From positions 133,233 through 197,232 of the forward strand of contig NZ_QJJZ01000001.1 in NCBI RefSeq assembly GCF_003201775.1: 64,000 bases of DNA, written 5' to 3'. This document shows positions 26,796 through 35,671 of the stretch, in pieces. The first letter of the stretch is position 1. Every line of letters begins with the position of its first letter. The position numbers were made by a program, and so were the translations under genes. Below the pieces are notes generated by a model. It saw only the letters and a program-made list of their open reading frames with translations. It searched no databases and had not been told where the DNA came from. The DNA comes from Arenibacter sp. ARW7G5Y1 (GTDB lineage Bacteria; Bacteroidota; Bacteroidia; Flavobacteriales; Flavobacteriaceae).

Positions 26796-27440
26796 ATGGC
26801 GCTGAGTGAATTAAGGGATAATATTGAAAACATCATTTTTGACCTGGATGGTACCCTTTGGGACCCTATGCCAATGAGTATCAAGGCATGGCATACGGCC
26901 CTGAATGGTTTCGATTGTATTAAAAATCCTATTTCAGAGGAAGATATACAAGGAATTCTTGGAATGCAGCACGACTTGGTAGGAAAGAAACTGTTTCCAT
27001 ACCTTTCCAAAGAACAGCAAGACGAGGTCATGAACAGCTGTTATATACAGGAGGTGAACGACATAAAGAAATCTGGAGGAGTCCTGTACCAAGGATTGGA
27101 AGAAATTTTGAAGGTCTTGGAGAGTAAGTACGAACTGTATATTGTGAGTAATTGCCAGGCTGGATATATCGAGGCATTTTATGAATTCCATGGACTAGGG
27201 GACTATTTTAAGGATTTTGAATGTTCGGGCAATACAGGTTTGTCCAAGGCCGAAAATATAAAAATGGTCATTGAAAGAAATACACTGGCCAAACCCATAT
27301 ATATTGGGGACACTTTGGGGGATTATACCGCTGCCGAAGGGAACCGAATACCTTTTGTTTTTGCCACATACGGATTTGGCGATGTACCCAATCCCGATCA
27401 TAGTATTAATAAAATTACAGATTTAAAGGATTTGCTTTAA
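26796..27440 (+). CDS. HAD family hydrolase (phosphoglycolate-phosphatase type)
   Basis: A 214-residue cytosolic HAD enzyme. It has motif I IIFDLDGTLWDP (nucleophile Asp and general acid Asp), a helical cap domain (about residues 25-95), motif II around YIVSNCQ, the Lys of motif III in GLSKAENI, and motif IV GDTLGDYTAAEG. Such enzymes dephosphorylate small sugar phosphates. It ends the plus-strand run that began with the symporter; the next 540 bases carry no gene. The substrate is unknown. Confidence 0.9.
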   Translation: MALSELRDNIENIIFDLDGTLWDPMPMSIKAWHTALNGFDCIKNPISEEDIQGILGMQHDLVGKKLFPYLSKEQQDEVMNSCYIQEVNDIKKSGGVLYQGLEEILKVLESKYELYIVSNCQAGYIEAFYEFHGLGDYFKDFECSGNTGLSKAENIKMVIERNTLAKPIYIGDTLGDYTAAEGNRIPFVFATYGFGDVPNPDHSINKITDLKDLL

Positions 27441-27982
27441 TCCAAATATGGTTGGATGTACCTGTTGAATCCGCTTTAACCTTCCAACGTGTAAGGTGCG
27501 GTCACCATGATGGAACCCTCTATTGGGAGGGGTTGGGCAGGCAACGTTTTTATATAAGTTTCATCAGTTTTATTATGAGCAAGGACGTTGTATGCCCAAT
27601 TAATGTATTGGCTTAGCTAGTTGTGTGATTTCTCCCTATCGGTCGAAATGACTAGCTTAGTCACTTGGACAGAGTCCCTTTTCAGGGACGAGGAGAAGTA
27701 GCTCAAAGGCACAGGGGAAAAGAGATAATCCAGTAGCTATAATGGGCGGACAATGACGACAGCAGGGGCTCCTTCCCTTGGATAAGGGAAGGTGGATCTT
27801 CCGCTGGCTGCGCAGGATACGGAAGGGATTGATAGCCCAGGTCTTTGGGAGGGGACAATAGATAAGGTATGGGTTTACGGCTCGAGATTTCAAACTCCCC
27901 TTTCTTTCCCCTCTTCGTTCCAAGAGGGGAGCCATTAGCCTTTTTAGGGTACATTTAATATCTGCCCCTGCAATTTAAATAG
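27441..27982. repeat. Gene-free, palindrome-rich spacer (REP/MITE-like)
   Basis: No credible gene. Hairpins: 27516-27520/27527-27531 (CCCTC/GAGGG), 27674-27679/27684-27689 (GTCCCT/AGGGAC), 27771-27779/27784-27792 (CCTTCCCTT with GGAT loop, perfect) and 27908-27915/27922-27929 (CCCCTCTT/AAGAGGGG). The segment 27660-27930 is richer in G and C than its surroundings and resembles palindromic intergenic elements seen in other Bacteroidota, recalled from memory only. Short minus-strand frames in it have repeat-like composition and are not genes. Confidence 0.55.
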
Positions 27983-28036
27983 TTGATTCTAATACTTTGG
28001 ATCCGTATATTTGAATTTCCCTCTAAAATTTTGACA

Positions 28037-28510
28037 ATGTTTTTTAGCAGAATAACGGTTCTGGTTTTAATTTGTACGCTGGGCAACTTATGTATTTCCT
28101 GTGACAGATCGCAACAGGTCTCCGAACCTCTGCCTAAAGTGGTGGATTTTAATTTTCATGTAAAGCCTATATTGGTGCAGAATTGTTATTTGTGCCATGG
28201 TCCCGACCCAAGTAGCAGAAAGGCGGAATTGCGATTGGATACTTATGAGGGAGCCACCGCAGCCTTAAAAGAAGGAGGTCATGCCATTGTGCCAGGAAAG
28301 ACGTCCAAAAGCCAATTGGTACAGCGGATTTATAATGAAGACCCAGCCATAGTAATGCCGCCACCGGAGACCAATCTAAAACTTACCGACAGGGAGAAGG
28401 CTCTTTTGAACAAGTGGATAGATCAGGGGGCCGAATGGAAAGATCATTGGTCTTTCATTAGACCTGAGACGAAAATTGCCTTATCGGATTCTAAGGCCAT
28501 TGATTTTTAA
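28037..28510 (+). pseudogene. PSCyt1-type cytochrome c domain, 5' part of an interrupted PSCyt1-PSCyt2-PSD1 gene
   Basis: A 157-residue lipoprotein-like fragment. The start MFFSRITVLVLICTLGNL leads to a Cys in CISC, a possible lipobox. The heme-binding motif CYLCH lies near residue 54, followed by the DUF-type cytochrome segment LRLDTYEGA, VPGKTSKSQLVQRIYNED and MPPPETNLKLTDREKALLNKW. The frame stops at TAA 28508-28510 just after KAIDF. In related proteins this point is the linker leading directly into DUF1549, and the same frame continues after the stop (IEKKLDEKGL). It is read as one gene broken by a nonsense codon. A genuine two-gene arrangement is the alternative. Confidence 0.75.
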
Positions 28511-28537
28511 ATAGAAAAGAAACTGGATGAAAAAGGG

Positions 28538-31000
28538 TTGGAAAAAGTACCCCCTGCTACTAAAAACTCACTTATAAGAAGGGTATCCTATTTACTTACC
28601 GGCTTACCCCCTAACCCTAAAGAGGTTAAAAATTTTCTTTTGGATACGAGTAGTGTGTCATACGAAAAAATGGTGGATCGTTATTTAAATTCACCGGCCT
28701 ATGGGGAAAGATGGGCAAGACATTGGATGGATTTGGTGAGGTATGCAGAAACAAAGGGTCACGAGTTTGATTATGCCATAACAGGTGCGTGGAAATATAG
28801 GGACTACTTGATCAGGGCTTTTAATGAAGATGTGCCCTACGATCAATTTTTAAAGGAACACATAGCAGGGGATTTATTGCAAACGACTAGGGAAAATAAG
28901 GAAACTGGAGTTTCGGAATCTAGGCTGGGCACTACCTTTTATGTTATGGGTGAAGGCACCCATAGTCCAGTGGATGTACGCCAGGATGAGGCAGATCGTA
29001 TTGATAATATGATCGACGTTACTACCAAGACTTTTCAGGGGTTGACGGTTTCCTGTGCAAAATGTCACGACCATAAATTTGACCCCATAACTGCGGCGGA
29101 TTATTATGCCCTATATGGGGTAATGGAAAGTACCAGGTTTTCCCCCGTCCCTGCCGATCTAAGTAAAGATAAAAAGTTGGCCGCCCAGGAAATAGAAAAT
29201 CTGAATTCCTACATGCGGAAGTTGGTGGCCGGAAAATGGGACAGGGCCAAAAACAGCTATATTAATACTGAATATGCCCAGAACACAACGATAAATACCA
29301 GTGCAATGTCCTATACTGTCATTGGCGATTTTAGAGGCCGGGACTTTGATGGTTGGACGAGTGATGGCTTTGCTTTTGGGCAGAAGTCGACCCTAGGGAA
29401 TCCCATCGTGGATCCGGCCACAGGAAAATTGCTTGGCTTGGACGAAGGTAAAGCTTCTAGCAGGTCAATGGGGATGGGTATTTTTGGGGCTTTACGATCC
29501 CCCAATTTTATTTTGGAAAAAGACTTTATAGGAGTTAGGGCACTTGGTAAAAACAGTAGTATCAGAATTATAATAGACAATTTTCAATTGATCCAGAATC
29601 CAATTTATGGTGGAATGGACCAAAGGGTGAATACAGAGGAATGGAATAATTTTATATTTAATGTACGGGCTTGGAAGGGTAGAAAAGCATACATTGAAAT
29701 TTTACCCGGAACCCATGACCGCCACAGGTATAATTTGACGGAGGATGCTTTTATTGAAGCTCAATACGCAGTGACTTATGACGGGGAATGGCCGTTGGAT
29801 TTGGAAAAGAATATTACAAAACAACCATCACAGGATAATTGGGCGTCCCTGGAGATATCTCCCTTCAAGGTAATAAGGATTAATGATGATTTGAAGAAGG
29901 GAAAGTTGACTTCTAATTTTCCTGAACTGAAAGCGGTTGTAGATAGTAGCCGGCTATTGGCCAAAAGTCTAAAAAACGTATCCTTTGTTAATGGGATATA
30001 CGATGGTTACGGGATAAATAGTCCTATTTTTAATAGAGGTAACTATAAGGAGCCCTCGGAAGAACATGTTCCAAGAAGATTTTTATCGGTATTGTCTTTG
30101 GGCGATTCTGTGTTTAAATCCGAAGGAAGTGGCCGTTTGGAGCTGGCAGAGGTAATGTTGGACAAGGATAATCCATTGACTTCCCGCGTAATGGTGAACC
30201 GGATTTGGCACCATCTGTTCGGTAAGGGTATTGTAGAGACCGTTGATAATTTTGGTCTACAGGGAAAATTACCTTCACACCCGGAACTGTTGGATTACCT
30301 TGCTGTTAAGTTTCAACAAGAAGGATGGTCCGTTAAAAAATTGATTAGGGCTATTGTTACCTCAGAGACTTTTAAGAGAAGTGATGCGCTTGCAAATACG
30401 GATCCCAACAATATTTATTTGGCCTCTTTTCCGGTAAGAAGATTGGAGGCAGAAGCCATTCGAGATGGAATATTGGCTGTTTCCGAAAGCTTGGATTCCA
30501 CTATGTACGGAACTCCTGTGCCCACCCATTTAACGGCCTTTATGCAGGGACGGGGTAGGCCGGGGAAATCGGGGCCCATAGATGGGGAAGGGAGAAGGAG
30601 CATATATTTGGAGGTAAGGAGAAATTTCTTGGAGCCTATGATGACGACCTTCGATCGACCTATTCCCTTTAGTACTTTTGGCAGAAGGAACGTCACCAAT
30701 GTGCCTTCGCAATCCTTGATTTTAATGAACGATCCATTGGTTGCACAACAGGCCGAAATTATGGCGGGGAAATTGATGGAAAAGGGGCTGGCCAATTTTG
30801 AGGAAAAAGTACAGTGGATCTATATGCAGGCTTTTTCTCGACTGGCAAGCAGGGAGGAGTTAAAAAAAGCCTCCAATTTTTTTGGGATGTTGCAGGAGAT
30901 GGAAGAAAAAATGGATGGTAAGGAAAAACCAGAAATGGAACTATGGAAAGAGTATTGCCATAGCATTTTTAATTTAAAAGAATTTATATATCTTATTTAA
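28538..31000 (+). pseudogene. DUF1549/DUF1553 (PSCyt2-PSD1) domain protein, 3' part of the interrupted gene
   Basis: An 820-residue stretch in the same frame as the preceding PSCyt1 fragment. DUF1549 (about residues 1-190) shows the RRVSYLLTGLPPNPKEV opening, YGERWARHWMDLVRYAET and a second heme motif SCAKCHDHKFDP. DUF1553 (about 540-800) shows SRVMVNRIWHHLFGKGIVETV, DNFGLQGKLPSHPELLDYLA and NVPSQSLILMNDPLV. The protein family occurs mainly in Planctomycetes and marine Bacteroidota, next to DUF1501 genes, as here. TTG at 28538 is the first possible start after the stop but is not a good one. The last codon overlaps the DUF1501 start by one base (TAATG). C-terminus EFIYLI is complete. Confidence 0.8.
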
Positions 31001-32445
31001 TGGGCCATCATCACAATACTAAACCAAGAGTTATTTCCCGTCGGGAAATGTTGGGACTATCAGCTGGGGGCTTCGGTTCATTGGCATTAATGAGTTTATT
31101 CGGCACTATGTCATTGGGCTGCAAAAGATCCGGATCTCATGAAACAACTTCCAATCTTTATTTGGGACCACATTATTTGCCCAAGGCGAAAAATGTTATC
31201 TTTCTCTATATGGATGGGGGTGTATCACAAGTAGATTCCTTTGACCCCAAACCCCGATTAGCCAAGGAGAATGGGGAGGATCCAAGAAAGAAATTTAAGG
31301 TAGATGCCACCCAGTTCGACAATGTGGGCAAGATATTAAAAAGCCCTTGGGATTTTAAACAATATGGAGAATGTGGTATGCCTGTGAGCGATCTGTTTCC
31401 ACATATTGCTACCTGCGTAGACGACATTGCTTTAATTAGATCTATGGTTTCCAATTTCCCTGAACATACCAATGCCAATTATTTCTTACATACCGGCAGT
31501 GGTTTGCAGGGACGTCCAAGTATGGGAGCTTGGATGAACTATGGCCTGGGAAGTGAGAACAAGAATATTCCAGGTTACGTGGTCTTGGACGGAGGTCTAA
31601 TTCCCCCAGGTGGATTGGATAATTTTAAGAATGGATTCTTACCTGCTTCGTACCAAGCCTCTGTTTTTAAGGCAGGTCCGGAACCTGTGGCAAATATCAA
31701 TCCTAGGGAAAGCATCAATAACCTTCAAGAGGAAAAACTACAGTTTATAAAGCAAATGGACGATAGCTTGATTGGAAAGATAGGAGAAGCCGATGCAGTG
31801 GAATCTGCTATTTCCAATTATGAACTAGCCTATAAAATGCAATCTTCCATTCCTGAGCTCACCGAGTTCAAAGAGGAGACGGAAGCTACCAAAAAATTAT
31901 ATGGCATGGATTCGGATGACCCACATCTTAGGGGATATGCCTCCCAATGTATTTTGGCCCGTAGGTTGATAGAACGTGGCGTTAGATTTGTAGAACTTAC
32001 ATGCCCCAATGTTGGAGCCGATAGGTGGGATCAGCACAGCAACTTAAAAGTAGGCCATGAAAGAAATGCCCATGCGGTAGACCAGCCCATAGCCGGACTT
32101 CTTAAAGATCTTAAATCAAGAGGATTGTTAGAGGAAACATTGGTAGTCTGGACGGGAGAGTTTGGCCGTACCCCTTTTGCACAGGGGTCTGATGGGCGCG
32201 ACCATAATCCGTCCGCTTTCAGTATGTGGATGGCTGGAGCAGGAGTAAAGGGAGGAACTATTTTTGGCAAGACCGATGAATATGGTTATCGGGTAATAGA
32301 AAACGCAGTTACAGTGCATGACCTACATGCTACCATTATGCATTTGCTGGGATTGGACCACAAACAATTGACCTTTCGTTTTGGTGGCCGTGATATGAGG
32401 TTGACCGATGTTCACGGTAACGTAGTAAAGGATATATTGACCTAA
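31000..32445 (+). CDS. DUF1501 domain protein, Tat-exported
   Basis: A 481-residue protein. The N-terminus VISRREMLGLSAGGFGSLAL carries a twin-arginine motif (S-R-R-E) followed by a hydrophobic stretch, so Tat export is expected. DUF1501 is sulfatase/alkaline-phosphatase-like: FLYMDGGVSQVDSFDPK, ALIRSMVSNFPEHTNAN, TGEFGRTPFAQGSDGRDHNP and HDLHATIMHLLGLDHKQLTF are the conserved blocks and carry probable metal ligands. The start codon overlaps the stop of the DUF1553 gene, so the two are translationally coupled. The gene itself is intact although its partner is interrupted. The biochemical function is unknown. Confidence 0.92.
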   Translation: MGHHHNTKPRVISRREMLGLSAGGFGSLALMSLFGTMSLGCKRSGSHETTSNLYLGPHYLPKAKNVIFLYMDGGVSQVDSFDPKPRLAKENGEDPRKKFKVDATQFDNVGKILKSPWDFKQYGECGMPVSDLFPHIATCVDDIALIRSMVSNFPEHTNANYFLHTGSGLQGRPSMGAWMNYGLGSENKNIPGYVVLDGGLIPPGGLDNFKNGFLPASYQASVFKAGPEPVANINPRESINNLQEEKLQFIKQMDDSLIGKIGEADAVESAISNYELAYKMQSSIPELTEFKEETEATKKLYGMDSDDPHLRGYASQCILARRLIERGVRFVELTCPNVGADRWDQHSNLKVGHERNAHAVDQPIAGLLKDLKSRGLLEETLVVWTGEFGRTPFAQGSDGRDHNPSAFSMWMAGAGVKGGTIFGKTDEYGYRVIENAVTVHDLHATIMHLLGLDHKQLTFRFGGRDMRLTDVHGNVVKDILT

Positions 32446-32471
32446 ATGAAGTTTTAATTGGATTTGTACAT

Positions 32472-33416
32472 ATGAATATTTTTAGCAAGGGAATACTGTG
32501 TTTAATGATTTCGCCACTATTTTTGGCAGGTCAGGCTACTGTACATACACCCCAACACCAGTCAATAAATGAAAATGAAATTAAGCATTCATTTTTTATA
32601 GCGGGACCAAATTTTACTGGGATTATCGGTGAAAATGGAGAGGAAATCTGGGATTCCGGGAAAAAGAGTGCTAGGGATGGCTATGTCTTAGGCAATGGCA
32701 ATATCCTTATTTGTTGGGCAGATGAAGTACGTGAGTACAACAAGAAAAAAAAGGTGATCTTTACCTATACCAGAGCGGAGAAATCCATGGAATTGGGAAC
32801 CGCGCTGCGTTTATCCAATGGCAATACCATGATTACCGAATCCGGATCGGATCCAAGAATAATAGAGGTTAATAAAAAGGGTAAAGTGGTAAATAGCGTA
32901 CCACTTAAACCCGAAACGGATAATGTACATATGCAGACTAGAATGGCCAGGAAATTATCCAATGGCAATTATTTAGTGCCTCATTTATTGGCCTTTGCCG
33001 TTAAGGAATACCAACCTGATGGGAAAGTGGTAAATGTCTTTAATACAGATTTGGAAGATTTGGGCGGAAGGGAAGCTGAAAATTGGCCTTTTACAGCCAT
33101 TCGCTTGGATAATGGAAATACCCTGGTTACATTGACCCATGGGAACAAGGTGGTGGAGTTTGATTCCAATGGCAAGGTAGTCTGGAAAGTAACCAATTCC
33201 GATTTACAAGAAGCACCTTTTGTTGACCCTTGCGGGGCACAAAGATTACCCAATGGCAATACAGTGATTGCGAGTTATGGGGCTCAAAAAGGAATTAAAT
33301 TATTTGAGTTGGCACCGGATAAGTCTATGGTTTGGAATTACAAAGGACATAGGGTACATCATTTTCAAATATTGACCACTAATGGAAGGCCCATAAATGG
33401 TACTCCACTTAAATAG
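32472..33416 (+). CDS. Exported PQQ-like/NHL beta-propeller protein
   Basis: A 314-residue protein with a Sec signal (about residues 1-20, LCLMISPLFLAGQ). The mature part is a repeating propeller; the unit L-x-NGN-T/I-x-I recurs (VLGNGNILI, RLSNGNTMI, KLSNGNYLV, RLDNGNTLV, RLPNGNTVI), with GKVVWKV-like strands between. Such proteins are similar to arylsulfotransferase-like and PQQ-binding-like propellers. No catalytic residue can be pointed out. It follows the DUF1501 gene by 26 bases and precedes the DUF2231 gene by 5 bases, so it belongs to the cytochrome cluster. A ligand-binding or structural role is as likely as an enzymatic one. Confidence 0.85.
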   Translation: MNIFSKGILCLMISPLFLAGQATVHTPQHQSINENEIKHSFFIAGPNFTGIIGENGEEIWDSGKKSARDGYVLGNGNILICWADEVREYNKKKKVIFTYTRAEKSMELGTALRLSNGNTMITESGSDPRIIEVNKKGKVVNSVPLKPETDNVHMQTRMARKLSNGNYLVPHLLAFAVKEYQPDGKVVNVFNTDLEDLGGREAENWPFTAIRLDNGNTLVTLTHGNKVVEFDSNGKVVWKVTNSDLQEAPFVDPCGAQRLPNGNTVIASYGAQKGIKLFELAPDKSMVWNYKGHRVHHFQILTTNGRPINGTPLK

Positions 33417-33421
33417 TATAA

Positions 33422-33724
33422 ATGGGATTTATCTTCTTGCTGAATGGGGGTATTTTGGATAGCCCACCAGATGTTGTTTTGTTTTTTGGACGGTTTCATC
33501 CTGTAGTTGTGCATCTCCCCATAGGTTTTCTAATCATGGCCATTATGGCGCAACTGGCTACATACTGGCCTAAATTCAGGCCTTTGGGAATTTATCTTCC
33601 GTTGATGTGGCTTATGGGAGCATTTAGTGCATTCTTAGCTGTGATTTTTGGTTATTTCCTGTCCCTAAGTGGTGGTTATGATGAGGATACCCTTTTATGG
33701 CATCAGTGGGGGGGATTGCCGTAA
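33422..33724 (+). pseudogene. DUF2231 membrane domain, 5' part of a frameshifted DUF2231-cytochrome-LRR gene
   Basis: A 100-residue fragment with FGRFHPVVVHLPIGFLIM (conserved DUF2231 opening), two or three membrane helices and SLSGGYDEDTLLWHQW. The reading frame then meets GGLP and a TAA at 33722-33724. A one-base shift at the G7 tract (33708-33714) restores the expected continuation HQWGGIAVMLLSF in the next frame. DUF2231 proteins of this type are normally one polypeptide with a cytochrome c and a C-terminal repeat domain. It is therefore read as a broken gene, unless the shift is a sequencing error or a slippage switch. Confidence 0.75.
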
Positions 33725-34827
33725 TGTTATTGTCCTTTGGATGTTACTTTATCAATAAGAAATGGAGTAATTCACTCGCCATTCCAAAATGGATAATGGT
33801 CTCTATGGTTGGGCTTTTACTATTGTTAACTGGGCACTTGGGTGGGAACCTGACCCATGGTTCTACCTATTTATTGGAATATGCACCCAACCCAGTTAGG
33901 AATCTGGCCGGATTGCCTTCAAAGGTGGAGCCTCGTGAAAAAGTCACGGTATTGGATTCTTCAGATGTGTTTCTTGATTTGGTGCTGCCAATGATGCAAT
34001 CTAAATGTGTTGGCTGCCATAACGAGGGAAAAAATAAGGGAGGTCTTGTGCTTACCTCTTATGTGAAAATGATGGTGGGAGGTGAAAGTGAAAATACCAT
34101 TGTCCCAGGTGATGCCTTGGAGAGTGAACTGGTTAGAAGAATTACCCTCCCATCGGAACACGACGATTTTATGCCATCTGAAGGAAAGTTACCGCTTACG
34201 GATCAGGAAGTAGTACTCATAAAATGGTGGATTAAAATAGGAGCCCCGCAGAATGGTTTTGTAACCGAATTGGATACGGAAAACGCAGTAAGTTCTTTGG
34301 TGAGTAATTATTTAGGGTTGGATAAGAACAATCTTTTCAATAAAAAGGTTTCCCCGCCCAATCGCTCTATCGTTGATTCTTTGGTTCGTCATGGTTTTGT
34401 AATCAATCCTTTGATGAAGGACAATTATTTTTTGGAGGCCAATTTTAGTTTAAGTGAATATGATCTTAAAGCTTCCGATATGGACAGCCTATTGGAATTG
34501 AAGGAGCATTTGGTTTGGCTTAACCTAGGCAATTCGCAGGTGAAAGACGCATACCTGGAAAAAATAGGATTGTTGCAAAATCTGGTAAAGTTGGACCTTA
34601 GGGGTAATGAAATAACCGATAAGGGGATAAAACACTTATCTAAATTGGAGAATTTGGAATCGCTTAACCTTTATGGGACAAAAGTTTCCAAAGGTGTCCT
34701 GGACCTTGTGCCTAAATTATCCAGATTAAAGAAATTATACCTCTGGCAGTCCGAAGTATCCAATGAAACCATAACGCTATTAAAAGATCAAAATCCCGGT
34801 CTCACCGTAATTTTTGAGCGGGAGTGA
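33697..34827 (+). pseudogene. Cytochrome c / leucine-rich-repeat part of the frameshifted DUF2231 gene
   Basis: A frame of 376 residues whose first codons overlap the end of the DUF2231 fragment. It has two further membrane helices (about residues 5-20 and 30-50, VGLLLLLTGHLGGNLTHG), a cytochrome c domain with heme motif CVGCH (near residue 107) and MPSEGKLPLTDQEVVLI, then leucine-rich repeats at the C-terminus (LVWLNLGNSQVKD, LVKLDLRGNEITDKGI, LESLNLYGTKVSKGV, LKKLYLWQSEVSNETI). The ATG at 33697 is unlikely to be a natural start because it lies inside the DUF2231 domain. In the intact homologue this would be one membrane-bound heme protein. Confidence 0.75.
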
Positions 34828-34923
34828 ATTTTAATAATAATTATATATTGTTATCATAAGGGTAATAATGGGGAAGTGAACAAATTACGTCTGGTAAAGT
34901 AGTTGGGAAATACCATATTTTCA

Positions 34924-35505
34924 TCAGTTATACATAATGATATTGGTATGGGGCCATGTTAAAAATAAGATGAGGTCGTTACCGTTTTTGGCCTCCCTTA
35001 TTTTTATGAAGGCTATGCGCATTTGTGATTCTACAGTTTTAATGGATATTCCTTTGATTGATGCTATTTCCTTGTATTTAAACCCGTACATTTTATTCAG
35101 AATGATGATTTCCCTGCACTTAGGGGGTAAGGATTCAATTATTTTTTTCATTCTTTTGACACGTCTTTCCATAGCTTCGGAATCTTCTTCAATGCAGTTT
35201 GTTAGTGCTTGCTCCCAAACATCCCTTAGAATTTTTTCCTGTTTTTTAGTCTTCTTAACAGTATCAATATATCGATTATAAGCTATGGCATATAGGTAGT
35301 TTTTTGGGCATTTGGTTTCATCCAATTTGCTTTTGTTGTTCCAAAAATCAATAAATGCCTCTTGTACAATGTCTTCAGACTGTATCCTGTTCTGTGTGTA
35401 AGTGGTAATATAGGCCAAAAGGCGATCGTAGTAGGCATTAAAGAGATACCTAAATGCGCCCCTGTCCCCATTTTTTAAAGCAATTACCGCATTATTTTCG
35501 TTCAT
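34924..35505 (-). CDS. RNA polymerase ECF sigma factor
   Basis: A 193-residue sigma-70 family ECF factor. Region 2 (about residues 10-75) shows FRYLFNAYYDRLLAYI and DIVQEAFIDFWNNK. Region 4 (about 120-175) shows IIESLPPKCREIIILNKMYGFKYKEIA and the helix-turn-helix SIKGISIKTVESQM. The gene is transcribed away from the FecR-type anti-sigma gene at 35672 (166-base divergent spacer). ECF factors of this group in Bacteroidota activate SusC/SusD operons when the FecR partner releases them. Its likely target is the plus-strand locus 36973-45500. The divergent arrangement differs from the usual sigma-fecR-susC order. Confidence 0.93.
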   Translation of the reverse strand: MNENNAVIALKNGDRGAFRYLFNAYYDRLLAYITTYTQNRIQSEDIVQEAFIDFWNNKSKLDETKCPKNYLYAIAYNRYIDTVKKTKKQEKILRDVWEQALTNCIEEDSEAMERRVKRMKKIIESLPPKCREIIILNKMYGFKYKEIASIKGISIKTVESQMRIAFIKIREAKNGNDLILFLTWPHTNIIMYN

Positions 35506-35660
35506 TTCGCCCTGTGGTAAAATATTAGTATTTAGCCTATTTCGGTGCGAATATCAAAAAAAAAAACATTTTTTTTAAGGGTTTTGTAAATATTGATAGT
35601 ATTAATTGGGTAAAGCATACCTCGGCCTAACTGAACCGTTTTATTATGTGCCAAAAAATT

Positions 35661-35665
35661 GGAGG
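35661..35665 (+). promoter_or_regulatory. Strong Shine-Dalgarno before the FecR-type gene
   Basis: GGAGG lies 6 bases before the ATG at 35672. A match of this strength is uncommon in this genome segment, where most starts have only AT-rich leaders, and it confirms the start. Confidence 0.6.
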
Positions 35666-35671
35666 AATTAA

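Noticed and set aside
27657..27954. Minus-strand frames in the palindrome-rich spacer
   Set aside because: The translations are low-complexity products of the hairpins (Pro/Leu/Arg-rich) and have no motif or homologue I recognise.
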